A stretch of 64,000 bases of DNA. Origin: JACCYJ01 sp038198775 (lineage in GTDB: Bacteria; Actinomycetota; Actinomycetes; Propionibacteriales; Nocardioidaceae). Below, one piece after another: positions 1 through 10,155 of this stretch (its first letter is position 1; every line of letters begins with the position of its first letter). The translations under genes and the position numbers were made by a program. The DNA is taken from positions 1 through 64,000 of the forward strand of contig JBBPZV010000001.1 of NCBI GenBank assembly GCA_038198775.1, in the 5' to 3' direction. Below the pieces are notes generated by a model. That model was not told the origin of the DNA and did no database searches. It saw only the letters and a list, made by a program, of their open reading frames with translations.

Positions 1-1741
1 CCTCGCCGAGGGCGAGGTCGCCGACTGGCTGGCGAAGTACGCCGCCGATGGTGAGCCGCGCGGGATCCACGTCTCCGGCTGGTGGGGCCGCGGCACCGGC
101 GAGGCGCACGCGATCGCCCTCGCCGGCCCGGACGGTCCCGCCGCCTCGATCGAGCTCGACCGGCTCGGACCCGATGACGAGGCGGCGCTGGGGCGGTGGC
201 TGTCCGACCCCTCGGTCCCCAAGGTGTTGCACGATGCCAAGGGGCCGTTGCACGCGCTGCGGGCGTCGGGCTGGGAGCTGGCAGGCATCGCCAGCGACAC
301 CGCGCTGTCGGCGTACCTCGCTCGCCCGGACCAGCGCTCGTACGATCTTGCCGACCTGACGCTGCGGACCTTGCACCGCGAGCTGCGCGACGAGGACACC
401 GACTCCGGACAGCTCGCCCTGGACGGCGTAGCGGACCAGGACGCGGCGAAGGTGCGCGCCCGCGCGACCGTGGACCTCGCTGCCGCGCTCGAGCGCGAGC
501 TCGACCAGCGCGGCGGCACAGCCCTGTTGCGCGATGTCGAGCTGCCGCTCATCGGAGTGCTCGCCGACATGGAGCGGGTGGGGGTAGCGGTCGACGACGT
601 GCGGCTCGCCGCGCTCGAGTCCGACTTCGCGACCCAGGTGCGGGCCGCCGCCGACGAGGCGTACGCCGTGATCGGCAAGCAGATCAACCTGGGGTCCCCC
701 AAACAGCTGCAGGGGGTGTTGTTCGACGAGCTCGCCATGCCGAAGACGAAGCGGACCAAGACCGGGTACACCACCGACGCGGAGGCGTTGCAGGCGTTGT
801 TCGTAAAGACCGAGCACCCGTTCCTGCTGCACCTGCTCGCCCACCGTGACGCCAGCCGGCTGCGGCAGACCGTGGAAGGCCTGCGCAAGACCGTGACCGA
901 CGACGGGCGGATCCACACCACGTACAACCAGACGATCGCCGCGACCGGTCGGCTCAGCTCCACCGACCCCAACCTGCAGAACATCCCGATCCGTACGGAG
1001 TCCGGCCGGCGCATCCGGGCGGCGTTCGTGGCCGGTGCCGGCTACGACGCGATGCTGACCGCCGACTACAGCCAGATCGAGATGCGGATCATGGCCCACC
1101 TCTCCGACGACGCCGACCTGATCGCGGCCCAACGTTCCGGCGAGGACTTCCACACGGTCACCGCCGCCAGGGTCTTCGGCGTCCACCCGGGCGACGTCGA
1201 CGCGCAGCTGCGGGCCCGGATCAAGGCGATGAACTACGGGCTCGCCTACGGCCTGTCGTCCTACGGGCTGTCCCAGCAGCTCGGGATCGAGACCCGCGAG
1301 GCGCAGGCACTGATGGACGAGTACTTCGAGCGCTTCGGCGGTGTCCGCGACTATCTGCACGGCGTGGTGGACGAGGCCCGCCGCAGCGGGTTCACCGAGA
1401 CGATCCTCGGTCGCCGCCGCTACCTGCCGGACCTCACCAGCGACAACCGGCAGCGCCGGGAGATGGCCGAACGGATGGCGCTCAACGCCCCGATCCAGGG
1501 TTCGGCCGCCGACATCATCAAGGTGGCGATGCTCGGCGTGCACGCGGCGCTGAAGGCGGCCGGGCTCGGCTCCCGGCTGCTGTTGCAGGTGCACGACGAG
1601 CTGGTGCTCGAGGTGGCACCCGGTGAACGGGCGAGCGTGGAGGAGCTGGTGCGCGACCAGATGGCGGCCGCCGCCGACCTGACCGTGCCGCTGGACGTCT
1701 CCGTCGGTTGGGGCACGACCTGGCACGAGGCCGGGCACTGA
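1..1741 (+). CDS. polA: DNA polymerase I, 3' part (5' end outside window)
   Basis: The open frame runs in from the window edge (first full codon at base 2), leaving 579 residues. They cover the remnant of the 3'-5' exonuclease-like region and the whole family-A polymerase domain. Visible motifs are motif A (DYSQIEMRIMAHL, about 1063-1100), the O-helix (RIKAMNYGLAYGLSSYG) and motif C (LQVHDELVLE, about 1585-1612). The protein fills gaps during excision repair and removes Okazaki-fragment primers. The N-terminal 5' nuclease domain should lie upstream. The usual proofreading acidic residues are not obvious in the visible exonuclease-like stretch, as in other actinobacterial Pol I proteins. Confidence 0.96.
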   Translation, partial: LAEGEVADWLAKYAADGEPRGIHVSGWWGRGTGEAHAIALAGPDGPAASIELDRLGPDDEAALGRWLSDPSVPKVLHDAKGPLHALRASGWELAGIASDTALSAYLARPDQRSYDLADLTLRTLHRELRDEDTDSGQLALDGVADQDAAKVRARATVDLAAALERELDQRGGTALLRDVELPLIGVLADMERVGVAVDDVRLAALESDFATQVRAAADEAYAVIGKQINLGSPKQLQGVLFDELAMPKTKRTKTGYTTDAEALQALFVKTEHPFLLHLLAHRDASRLRQTVEGLRKTVTDDGRIHTTYNQTIAATGRLSSTDPNLQNIPIRTESGRRIRAAFVAGAGYDAMLTADYSQIEMRIMAHLSDDADLIAAQRSGEDFHTVTAARVFGVHPGDVDAQLRARIKAMNYGLAYGLSSYGLSQQLGIETREAQALMDEYFERFGGVRDYLHGVVDEARRSGFTETILGRRRYLPDLTSDNRQRREMAERMALNAPIQGSAADIIKVAMLGVHAALKAAGLGSRLLLQVHDELVLEVAPGERASVEELVRDQMAAAADLTVPLDVSVGWGTTWHEAGH

Positions 1742-2607
1742 CCTCGCCGGGTGCGGTGCCGCTCGCCGGTGGCCACAGCGGCGAGACGTTCGCGGTCGAG
1801 GCGTACGAGGAGCGGGCCGTGCTGCGGGTCTACGGCCGCCAGCCGTCGCGGGCCCCGATCGACGCCGCCCTGCTGCGGCTGGTGCGCGGCCTGGTACCGG
1901 TGCCCCGGGTGTTGGACGTCCGGCCGGCCGGGGACGGTCCGGCACACCTGCTGACGTCGTACGAGCCGGGTGAGCGGCTGGAGCTGGTGCTGCCGAACGC
2001 CGAGCCAGCCCTCCGCGACCGGCTGGCCAACTCCGTGGCCGGCGTGCTAGCGACGCTGTCGGGGATGCCGTTTCTGCGACCCGGCGAGTTCGTCGACGCC
2101 CAGCTAGGGTTGTCCGCTCAGCTGGGGCCGGCGCGGGACCTGGTGGAGTGGCTCGACCGGCACCAGCTTTCGCGATGGGATGACGGCGCCCGCTCGGCCC
2201 TGGCCGCGGTGTGCGCCGAGGCGGATGCGCTGCTGGACGCCGTCGACCGCACCTGCCTGGTGCACAGCGACTTCAACGCCAAGAACCTCCTTGTCGACCC
2301 GGTCTCCGGCTCGGTGACCGCGGTGCTGGACTGGGAGTTCGCGCATGCCGGGTCACCGTACGCCGACCTCGGGAACCTGCTCCGCTTCCACCGCGGCAGT
2401 GCCTGGGCGGCGCAGGTGGCGCGGGCGTTCGTCGAGCGCGCTCCGCGCCTGGCGGCGGACCCGCTGCCGTTGGCGTACGCGAGCGACCTGTGGGCGCTGA
2501 TCGACCTGGCGGCCCGCCCGCTGCGGCACGACGTCGTCGAGCGTGCCGACGGGCTGCTGCGGGCGATCGCGACCGCGGGCCGGTTGGATGCCCCCGTGCC
2601 GATCTAG
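1708..2607 (+). CDS. Aminoglycoside phosphotransferase-fold small-molecule kinase
   Basis: This is an APH/choline-kinase-fold protein of up to 299 residues. A Gly-rich loop (LAGGHSGETF) lies near the N-terminus, the Brenner-type catalytic motif LVHSDFNAKNLLVD is near 2258-2299, and the metal-binding Asp is in AVLDWEFAHAG. The fold phosphorylates small hydroxylated substrates with ATP; the substrate cannot be inferred, and a resistance role should not be assumed. The start is uncertain. TTG 1708 overlaps the end of polA by 34 nt, GTG 1756 is an in-frame alternative, and neither has a clear Shine-Dalgarno site. The gene is probably read together with polA. Confidence 0.8.
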   Translation: MGHDLARGRALTSPGAVPLAGGHSGETFAVEAYEERAVLRVYGRQPSRAPIDAALLRLVRGLVPVPRVLDVRPAGDGPAHLLTSYEPGERLELVLPNAEPALRDRLANSVAGVLATLSGMPFLRPGEFVDAQLGLSAQLGPARDLVEWLDRHQLSRWDDGARSALAAVCAEADALLDAVDRTCLVHSDFNAKNLLVDPVSGSVTAVLDWEFAHAGSPYADLGNLLRFHRGSAWAAQVARAFVERAPRLAADPLPLAYASDLWALIDLAARPLRHDVVERADGLLRAIATAGRLDAPVPI

Positions 2608-2631
2608 CGCGCACCCCCCGCGGCCGCGGGC

Positions 2632-2637
2632 TACCAT
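2632..2637 (+). promoter_or_regulatory. -10 hexamer for a likely leaderless transcript of the M18 aminopeptidase gene
   Basis: TACCAT lies 9 nt before the ATG at 2647, and no Shine-Dalgarno sequence is present. This fits the TANNNT plus short spacer plus start-codon pattern of actinobacterial leaderless genes. No good -35 is visible. An ATG at 2636 opens a four-codon frame whose TGA overlaps the real ATG. Confidence 0.45.
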
Positions 2638-2646
2638 GACCGCGCT

Positions 2647-3957
2647 ATGACCGTCCCCGCCCAGGTCGCGGTGACGCGGTCGCACGACGACCACGCTGCC
2701 GGGCTCTGCGACTTCGTGGACGCCTGCCCGTCGCCCTTCCACGCTTGTGCGCGGGTCGGGACCCTGCTGGAGGGAGCCGGTTTCGTACGACTGCGCGAGA
2801 CCGACGCCTGGCCCGGCGAACCGGGCCGGCACTATGTCGTGCGAGGCGGATCGTTGGCCGCGTGGTCGACCGAGCGGGCTGGCGGACCGGCCGCACCGTT
2901 TCGGATCGTAGGCGGTCACACCGACAGCCCCAACCTGCGGGTGAAGCAGCGATCCGGGCTGACCCGGGCCGGCTGGCAGCTCGTCGGGCTCGAGCCGTAC
3001 GGAGCGGCGTGGCTCAACTCCTGGCTGGATCGCGACCTCGGGCTGTCCGGCCGGGTCAGCGTTCGCACGCCCGGCGGGTTCGAGACCCGGCTGGCGCGCA
3101 TCGACGAGCCCGTGCTGCGGGTCGCGCAGCTTGCGATCCACCTGGCGGAGGACCGCAAGGGCGTCCAACTGGACCCCCAACGCCACCTCGACGGAATCTG
3201 GGGCGCCGGCTCGCGGCCACCGTCGCTGGGAGCGATGGTGGCGGCGGTCCTCGACGTGGCCTCCGATGCGGTCCTCGGCTGGGAGCTGATGACGCACGAC
3301 CTGCGCGCCAGTACCCGAGTGGGACAGCAGCGAGACCTGATCAGCGCACCCCGCCTTGACAACCTGACCAGCTGCTACGCCGGGGTCCGGGCGCTGCTCG
3401 AGGCGGTCGAACGCGACGGCGACGGTGTCTCGGTGCTCGTGCTCTTCGACCACGAGGAGGTCGGCAGCATGTCCGAGCGGGGCGCGTTCTCCGACCTGCT
3501 CACCTCCGTGCTGGAGCGGGTGACGCTCGGCCTGGGAGGCGACCGCCAGGACCACCTGCGCGCGCTGGCGGGGTCGCTGTGCGCATCGGCCGACATGGCC
3601 CACGCCACCCACCCGAACTACGCCGAACGGCACGAGCCGTCCCATCCGATCGCGGTCAACGGCGGGCCGGTGCTCAAGGTGCACCAGAACCTGCGGTACG
3701 CCACCGACGCCGTCGGCGCGGCCGCGTTCGCCATCGCCTGCGAGCAGGCAGACGTGCCCCTCCAGCGGTATGTGCACCGCGCCGACCTCCCATGCGGGTC
3801 CACGGTCGGACCGATCACCGCCAGCGGCACCGGAATTCCTACCGTCGACGTCGGTGCGCCGCAACTCGCGATGCACTCGGCGCGCGAGCTGATGGGCGCC
3901 GCCGACCCGGCCATGTATGTAGCCGCGCTCGCCGCCTTCTACGCGCCGCAGTCTTGA
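2647..3957 (+). CDS. apeB: M18 family zinc aminopeptidase
   Basis: At 436 residues this matches the full length of M18 (aspartyl-aminopeptidase-like) enzymes, which remove N-terminal, often acidic, residues from peptides in the cytoplasm. Zinc-ligand and catalytic motifs are visible: GGHTDSPNL (first metal His/Asp), the LDNLTS region, DHEEVGSMSE (catalytic Glu pair) and a C-terminal PQLAMHSARE (last His ligand). There is no signal peptide. The gene follows the kinase gene by 39 nt but appears to have its own leaderless start. The symbol follows the apeB naming used for bacterial M18 members. Confidence 0.92.
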   Translation: MTVPAQVAVTRSHDDHAAGLCDFVDACPSPFHACARVGTLLEGAGFVRLRETDAWPGEPGRHYVVRGGSLAAWSTERAGGPAAPFRIVGGHTDSPNLRVKQRSGLTRAGWQLVGLEPYGAAWLNSWLDRDLGLSGRVSVRTPGGFETRLARIDEPVLRVAQLAIHLAEDRKGVQLDPQRHLDGIWGAGSRPPSLGAMVAAVLDVASDAVLGWELMTHDLRASTRVGQQRDLISAPRLDNLTSCYAGVRALLEAVERDGDGVSVLVLFDHEEVGSMSERGAFSDLLTSVLERVTLGLGGDRQDHLRALAGSLCASADMAHATHPNYAERHEPSHPIAVNGGPVLKVHQNLRYATDAVGAAAFAIACEQADVPLQRYVHRADLPCGSTVGPITASGTGIPTVDVGAPQLAMHSARELMGAADPAMYVAALAAFYAPQS

Positions 3958-4172
3958 GGCCGACGGTCCGCGCGTCCCTCCAGGACCCGCGTTGACCGCC
4001 CTGGTGTGCCCCCCGTACCCTGGTAGGCGCGCCGAAAGTCTGCACGACCTGGGACCGAGCAGGCTCGTGCTCGCAGCCTGTCGAAACATCTCTTCCTCGA
4101 CATCCCGCGAATCACAGGCTTGCCGCGCATCCCGCCCACGACACCATGCCGCCCATCGGAGCACCTTCCCAC

Positions 4173-5678
4173 ATGACGAGCAGTCTCCAAGCACCCCCGG
4201 CCATGGCCGGCAGCGTCGCCAGCGACGACACCCCCCGCGTTGCCGTCAATGACATCGGCACCGAGGAAGAGTTCCTCGCGGCGATCGACGAGACCATCAA
4301 GTACTTCAACGACGGCGACATCGTCGACGGGACGATCGTCAAGGTCGACCGCGACGAGGTGCTGCTTGACATCGGCTACAAGACCGAGGGCGTGATTCCC
4401 TCCCGGGAGCTGTCGATCAAGCACGACGTCGACCCGAACGAGGTGGTCGCCGTCGGAGACAAGGTCGAGGCGCTCGTCCTGCAGAAGGAGGACAAGGAGG
4501 GGCGGCTGATCTTGTCCAAGAAGCGCGCCCAGTACGAGCGCGCGTGGGGCACGATCGAGCAGATCAAGGAGGACGAAGGCGTCGTCACGGGCACCGTCAT
4601 CGAGGTCGTCAAGGGCGGGCTCATCCTCGACATCGGCCTTCGCGGCTTCCTGCCCGCCTCGCTGGTGGAGATGCGCCGGGTGCGCGACCTGCAGCCGTAC
4701 GTGGGTCGTGAGATCGAGGCGAAGATCATCGAGCTGGACAAGAACCGCAACAACGTGGTGCTGTCGCGGCGGGCCTGGCTCGAGCAGACCCAGTCCGAGG
4801 TCAGGCAGAACTTCCTCACCCAGCTCGCCAAGGGTCAGATCCGCAAGGGCGTGGTGTCCTCGATCGTCAACTTCGGAGCCTTCGTGGACCTGGGCGGGGT
4901 GGACGGCCTCGTCCACGTCTCGGAGCTGTCCTGGAAGCACATCGACCACCCCGGCGAGGTTGTGCAGGTCGGCGACGAGGTGACCGTCGAGGTCCTCGAC
5001 GTCGACATGGACCGCGAGCGGGTGTCGCTGTCGCTGAAGGCCACCCAGGAGGATCCCTGGCAGCACTTCGCCCGCACGCACCAGATGGGCCAGATCGTGC
5101 CGGGTAAGGTCACCAAGCTGGTGCCGTTCGGCGCCTTCGTACGCGTCGAGGACGGCATCGAGGGTCTCGTTCACATCTCCGAGCTGGCCGAGCGGCATGT
5201 GGAGATCCCCGAACAGGTCGTTCAGGTGGGTGACGATGCGATGGTCAAGATCATCGACATCGACCTGGAGCGCCGACGCATCTCGCTCTCGCTGAAGCAG
5301 GCCAACGAGACCGCCGTCGCCTCCGACGACCACTTCGACCCCACCGTCTACGGGATGGCGTCGTCCTATGACGACCAGGGCAACTACGTCTACCCCGAAG
5401 GCTTCGACTCCGAGACGGGGGCGTGGCGCGAGGGGTACGACGACCAGCAGACCGTCTGGGAAGCGCAGTACGCGCAGGCTCACGCCCGCTGGGAGGCACA
5501 CAAGAAGCAGATCGAGGAGGCCCAGCAGAAGCAGACCGATGGTGACGCCGGCGGGGAGGGCGACTACTCCTCGGCGACGACCGAGCCCACTGCCGACGAG
5601 CCGAAGCCTGCCAGCCCGACGCTCGCCTCCGACGAGGCGCTGCAGGCACTGCGCGAGAAGCTCACCGGCGAGGGCTGA
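4173..5678 (+). CDS. rpsA: 30S ribosomal protein S1
   Basis: S1 binds mRNA and helps the 30S subunit accept it. Four S1/OB repeats are visible, with signatures IVDGTIVKVDRDEVLLDIG, VVTGTVIEVVKGGLILDIG, GVVSSIVNFGAFVDLGG and KVTKLVPFGAFVRVEDG. An acidic, Gln-rich tail of about 110 residues follows, typical of the four-repeat actinobacterial form. I chose ATG 4173 (501 residues) over ATG 4146 because actinobacterial S1 proteins usually start MTSS and a GGAG lies 11 nt upstream. The gene is separate from the upstream peptidase gene by about 215 nt. Confidence 0.97.
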   Translation: MTSSLQAPPAMAGSVASDDTPRVAVNDIGTEEEFLAAIDETIKYFNDGDIVDGTIVKVDRDEVLLDIGYKTEGVIPSRELSIKHDVDPNEVVAVGDKVEALVLQKEDKEGRLILSKKRAQYERAWGTIEQIKEDEGVVTGTVIEVVKGGLILDIGLRGFLPASLVEMRRVRDLQPYVGREIEAKIIELDKNRNNVVLSRRAWLEQTQSEVRQNFLTQLAKGQIRKGVVSSIVNFGAFVDLGGVDGLVHVSELSWKHIDHPGEVVQVGDEVTVEVLDVDMDRERVSLSLKATQEDPWQHFARTHQMGQIVPGKVTKLVPFGAFVRVEDGIEGLVHISELAERHVEIPEQVVQVGDDAMVKIIDIDLERRRISLSLKQANETAVASDDHFDPTVYGMASSYDDQGNYVYPEGFDSETGAWREGYDDQQTVWEAQYAQAHARWEAHKKQIEEAQQKQTDGDAGGEGDYSSATTEPTADEPKPASPTLASDEALQALREKLTGEG

Positions 5679-5827
5679 CCCGCCCAGCCGCCGGTCGGGT
5701 CCGTCCCGTCGCGGCAGGCTGTTGCGCGAGACCGCAGGGACTGACAACCTTTCCGGGGCGCGACCCGTCTAGGGGGTGGCGAGCCGAACCGGTCGCTGCT
5801 GGCGCCCTGGACCTGGAGGGGGGACAC

Positions 5828-8800
5828 ATGAGCGACACCCGACGTCGGAGCACCGCTGCGGCAACGGCGGGAGCGACCGTGCTGGCACTGGTGGCGGCCT
5901 TTCCGGCGTCGGCAACCGGGTCGGCGGGTGCTGCCCGGCCGACGGCGCGTCCCCCGGCCGCGACTCCGGTCAGCTCGGCCACGTGCGGCTGGTCACCGGG
6001 GACCGGGTGCGGCTGTCCCGCCTCAGCGACGGCAGGTCGACCGCCGCACTGCTGCCCGGGTCACCGTCACTGCACCGCAGCGTCGAGCAGGTCTCGCTCG
6101 GCGGTCACGTGTACGTCATTCCGGCGTGGATGAAGCCACGAGACCGGCGCAGACTCGACATGTCCATGTTCGACGTGACCCGGCTGGCCGCGGCCGGCCG
6201 GGGTGGGGTGCCGGTTTCGGTGCGGTTCGTCGCCGGTACCCGCCCGCACGACCTGCCCGGCATCCGCGTCGACGCGACCACCGCACGCCGCGGCCCCGCG
6301 GGGCCGGTCGCCCAGGGGACGTACCTGCCGGGCCAGGTCAGGTCGGTGACGTCCGGCCTTCGCCGATCGTGGCGAGACGTCTCCGACGTGCGGCTGCACG
6401 GCGAGGGGACCACCTCTCACGTCCGGGGCTACCAGCTGCACACGCTGACGATCGACATGGTCAACCGGTCGGGTGGGCCGGTCCGCTTCGGTGACGTGTT
6501 CGTGCAGAACGTCGACGACGGACGGTTGTTCGCGGCCGGGGTCTTCGTGACCGACGGTGAGGCGAAGGTCTCGGTGCCCGACGGCCACTACGCGGTGCTC
6601 GCGATGCCGCTGAGCTTCCGGCTGCTGATCAATCCCGAGTTCTCCGTCCGCGCCGATAAGACCGTGACGCTCCACACCGCCGCTGCCACCGCCCGGGTCG
6701 GAGTGCGGGTCCCCCGCGCCGGCGTCGACGAGCTCTCGTTCACCGCCACCCGGACGGCCGAGAAGTACGGCGGCATCATCTGGGAGATGGGCACCTACGG
6801 CGGGGGCAGCATCCGGGTCCAGCCCGTTATCCGGCCGGTCCGGCACGGCTCGCTGACCTCGGCCGTCGGTGCCCACCTGACGCGCCAGCCGACTCCGCAC
6901 AAGAAGGTGCCAGTCGACACCAAACAGGGCTTCGACGGGATCCCCGCCGACTTGAGCTTCGCCTACCAGCGCACCGACTTCACCGTGATCCACAACCGCT
7001 TCCACGCCAACGACCGGCCCTCGACGATGTACCGGTACGCCTTCGGAATGTTCCCGACCGACTTCTTCGCCTCCGCCTCCGGCTTCCCGGTGCACTCACC
7101 GTCGCAGCAGTCGGCCTGGCTGCTGGCCCGGCCGGGCCTGCGCTGGAGCCAGTCGGTGGACGCCTGGTTCAGCTTCTCGCCCTTCCGGCTGGCCTCGCAG
7201 TCCTCGCCGGCCCGCAGCTATCCAGCGGGCCCGGTCGGGCGTGCCGTCGAATGGTTCCGCGGACCGGTTGGTCCCGGTATCGAGCGCCGGCTGGGTGCGA
7301 GGGGCGTCGGTCCGTACTGCCTGCTGTGCCGGGCCGGCGACCGGCTGCGCGGCAACCTGCCGATGTGGAGCAGTGCCGGCACCGACCTCGCCGGGTTCGT
7401 GGCGGGGAAGAGCACCAGCGAATGGTCGTTGTCCACCGGCCGGCACCGCATCGCCAGCGGTGCCGGGTTCATCGCGCCGCGGGTGACGCTGCCCGGGACC
7501 GAGCAGAGCTACCGGCTCGAGGCCAGCGTCCGGCCAGACGGCCCGGCGTGGTCGCTGTCCACCCGGGTCAGCGACACCTGGACGTTCCGCTCCGGGACGG
7601 GCACCTACCAGGTGCCGCTGGTCATGCCCAGCTACGTCCCCCCGACCGACCTGTCCGGCGACGCCTCGCCCGGGCGCGTCCACTACGGGTTGCGCTTCGG
7701 CCACCTCGGTGGCAGCGGTGGCCGGATCGTGTCCGCGGCGCTGTCGTATTCCACCGACCAGGGTCGCACCTGGCACGCTGCACGGCTGGCTCGCACCGGC
7801 CAGCGCAGCTTCCGAGTCTCGTACGTGCAGCCGGGAGGCCGCCGCCCGCAGGACGTCACGCTGCGGGTGCGCGGCACCGACGCAGCGGGTCGATCGGTGG
7901 ATGAGGTCGCCGTCCGCGCCTACTCCGTCGACGCAGCGACGGCGGCGCCTGCCCGGACCGCCTCGAGAGGTCCGGGGCGGAACGCGCGACCTGCCTGCAA
8001 CACCCGCAGCGACACCCGCTACCGCTGCTTCGCCCTGGTGCGGGCCGGTGGCCGTCAGGCGTTGACGCGGTCGGGCCAACCGGCCGGATACGGCGCCCCC
8101 GACCTGCAGGACGCGTACGGCGTGACCAGCCAGCAGAGCGGTTCCACGCTGGCGGTGGTGGTCTCGTACCACTACCCGAGCGCGGCCGCCGACCTCGCCG
8201 TCTATCGCAAGCAGTACGGCCTGCCGCCGTGCACCGCGTCCAGCGGGTGCTTCACGACGTTGAACCAGGCCGGCCAACCCGGCCCCTACCCGAGCCGTGA
8301 CCATGGGTGGGCGCTGGAGGCGGCACTCGACCTGCAGATGGCGTCCGCGGCCTGCCCGCAGTGCCGGCTGCTGCTGGTGGAGGCGAACCAGCCGACGACA
8401 GGGTCGCTGAACAAGGCGGTGGATGCGGCGGCCGCTGCCGGCGCCGCGGTGACGAACCACTCGTACGGGATCACCGAGTACGGCGGTGTCGTCAAGGCGA
8501 ACGCCCACTACGACCACCCCGGGGTGACAGCGGTCGCCGCCTCCGGAGACTACGGCTACCAACCGGCCAGCTTCCCCGCGTCGTCACCGCAGGTCGTTGC
8601 GGTCGGCGGTACAGCTCTGCACCGAGCCGCCAACGGGCGGGGCTGGACGGAACGGGCTTGGCGGGGCTCCGGCAGCGGGTGCTCTGCCTACTTCGCCAAA
8701 CCGTCCTGGCAGCACGACCGGGCGTGCCACATGCGGACGTTCGGCGACGTGTCGGCGGTGGCCGCGCCGGGGACGGGTGTCGCGGTATACGACTCCTTCG

Positions 8801-9054
8801 GACTGTTCGGCCACCGTGGCTGGTTCGTGGTCGGTGGCACCAGCGCGGCGTCACCGTTCGTGGCCGGGATGATCGCGGCAGCCGGAGCCGGCGGGCTGCG
8901 ACCCGGTGATCTCTACGACACGACCCGCCGGTTCCACGACGTGCGGCGGGGCGCCAACGGCTACTGCCGCAACAGCTACATCTGCAGCGCAAAAACCGGA
9001 TACGACGGTCCCACGGGTTGGGGCACACCGCGGCGTCCAGGGAGCTTCGGCTAG
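5828..9054 (+). pseudogene. Secreted S53 (sedolisin) serine peptidase with large N-terminal region; apparent frameshift near 5951
   Basis: The body (about 5960-9054) ends in a sedolisin domain. The catalytic Glu and Asp are in WALEAALD (codons 8317 and 8329), the oxyanion Asp is in AASGDYG (8548), the nucleophile Ser is in GGTSAASP (8842), and the terminal calcium-site motif TGWGTP is present. Before it lie some 650 residues of predicted extracellular sequence starting HVRLVTGDRVRL, which resembles the N-termini of Streptomyces subtilases. The only good start is ATG 5828, with a strong GGAGGGGG site at 5815-5822. It encodes a clear signal peptide (hydrophobic TVLALVAAFPASA), but in frame 2, whereas the body is in frame 1. 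One base appears to be missing, most simply in the CCCCC run at 5951-5955. The body frame is open back to 5776 but carries no signal peptide there. This may be a real mutation, a sequencing error or a -1 shift; the product would be an exported protease if intact. Confidence 0.75.
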
Positions 9055-9557
9055 CCGCGCGCACCCGCCGAGCACACCCGACGCCGAGCGGCGCAAATAC
9101 GCTGGCCGTCGCGCCGCGGTACGACCGATTTGCGCCACTCGGGCTGCGGGGAAGGCTGCGCCTGCCAGCGGGACCCGGACGACCGGCGAACCGCCACTAC
9201 GCTCAGCGAGCGAGTCGCGCCAGCTGGATCGAACGAGGCTCGGCCTCGTCCGGCCGGCTGCGCGGCGGCGGCCGCTGCCCCGTACCCGTCGCCGCGGATC
9301 TCCCCCGCGAGCGGGAACAGCACCAGCAGCAAAGCCGACAGCGGAGACGACCCCTAGCGTTCATTGGCGTCGTCCATGTCGCAGCAGTCTTCTGGGTGTC
9401 GCGCGGTCGTAGCAGCCCGGTCAAGTGTCACCAAGGATCCCGAGACGAGCACATCGCCCCCCGGACGCGCATCGACCCTGGTGGGTAGGCGCCACCCTCC
9501 ACGCGTCCTGTCGAGCTCGTCGACCGTCGGCCCCGAGCACCTGCCAGACTGCCCGGC
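9055..9557. other. 503-nt intergenic region with no supported gene
   Basis: Short open frames on both strands lack start signals, conserved-looking composition and ribosome sites, so I call none. One perfect 7-bp hairpin with a TCG loop (ACGAGGC/GCCTCGT, 9233-9249) could help stop transcription from the peptidase gene, but it has no U-tract and lies 180 nt past the stop codon. The coaE promoter must lie in the last part of this region. Confidence 0.5.
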
Positions 9558-10151
9558 GTGCTGCGGGTGGGGCTGACCGGCGGGATCGGCTCGGGCAAGA
9601 GCGAGGTGAGCCGCCGCCTCGGCGAGCACGGTGCGGTGGTCATCGACGCCGATCTGCTGGCCAGGGAGGCGCTCACCCCGGGAAGCGACGGGCTGGCCGA
9701 GGTGGTGACGGTGTTCGGGTCGGACGTCCTGCGAGCGGACGGCAGCCTCGACCGGCGCAGGCTCGGCCGCCAGGTCTTCGCCGACGAGGGCGCGCGGCGC
9801 CGGCTCGAGGCGATCGTGCACCCTCGGGTGCGAGCGGCCGCCGCCGCGGCCGAGGCGAGCGCCTCAGGCGACGCCGTCGTCGTGCACGACGTGCCGTTGC
9901 TGGTCGAGACCGGACGGGCCGGAGACTACGACCTCGTGGTGGTCGTCGACGTGCCGGAGGAAGTCCAGGTGGCGCGGCTGGTCGCTCGCGGCATGAGCGC
10001 GGAGGACGCCCGGGACCGGATCCGCGCGCAGGCGGACCGGGCGAGCCGACTGGCGGCTGCGGACGTCGTCGTCGACAACCGTGTCTCCCTGGACGACCTG
10101 GACTCCGCTGTCGGGGAGTTGTGGCAGCAGCTGCTCGGCTGGCGGCGTTAG
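9558..10151 (+). CDS. coaE: Dephospho-CoA kinase
   Basis: CoaE phosphorylates the 3'-hydroxyl of dephospho-CoA, the last step of coenzyme A synthesis. The 197-residue protein starts with the P-loop GGIGSGKS (residues 8-15), followed by the conserved IDADLLARE and the IVHPRV segment. The start is GTG 9558; no Shine-Dalgarno site is visible, so it may be read from a leaderless or short-leader mRNA. The gene faces the next sigma factor gene tail to tail with only four bases between the stops. Some actinobacterial CoaE proteins carry a C-terminal extra domain; this one does not. Confidence 0.95.
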   Translation: MLRVGLTGGIGSGKSEVSRRLGEHGAVVIDADLLAREALTPGSDGLAEVVTVFGSDVLRADGSLDRRRLGRQVFADEGARRRLEAIVHPRVRAAAAAAEASASGDAVVVHDVPLLVETGRAGDYDLVVVVDVPEEVQVARLVARGMSAEDARDRIRAQADRASRLAAADVVVDNRVSLDDLDSAVGELWQQLLGWRR

Positions 10152-10155
10152 CCGG

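Noticed and set aside
2636..2650. Four-codon frame (MTAL) overlapping the M18 start
   Set aside because: It may be chance; the nearby TACCAT suggests the transcript begins at or after this point.
2353..4194. 613-residue open frame on the minus strand across the M18 gene
   Set aside because: It is an out-of-frame mirror of the aminopeptidase gene, rich in Arg and His, with no family motif or ribosome site.
3939..5747. 602-residue minus-strand frame across rpsA
   Set aside because: It is a GC-rich antisense shadow of the four S1 repeats; the composition is Leu/Val/Asp-repeated and unlike a protein family.
5776..5960. In-frame GTG start at 5776 for the S53 peptidase body
   Set aside because: The encoded N-terminus is Cys/Gly-rich without a signal peptide or ribosome site, whereas the 5828 frame has both.
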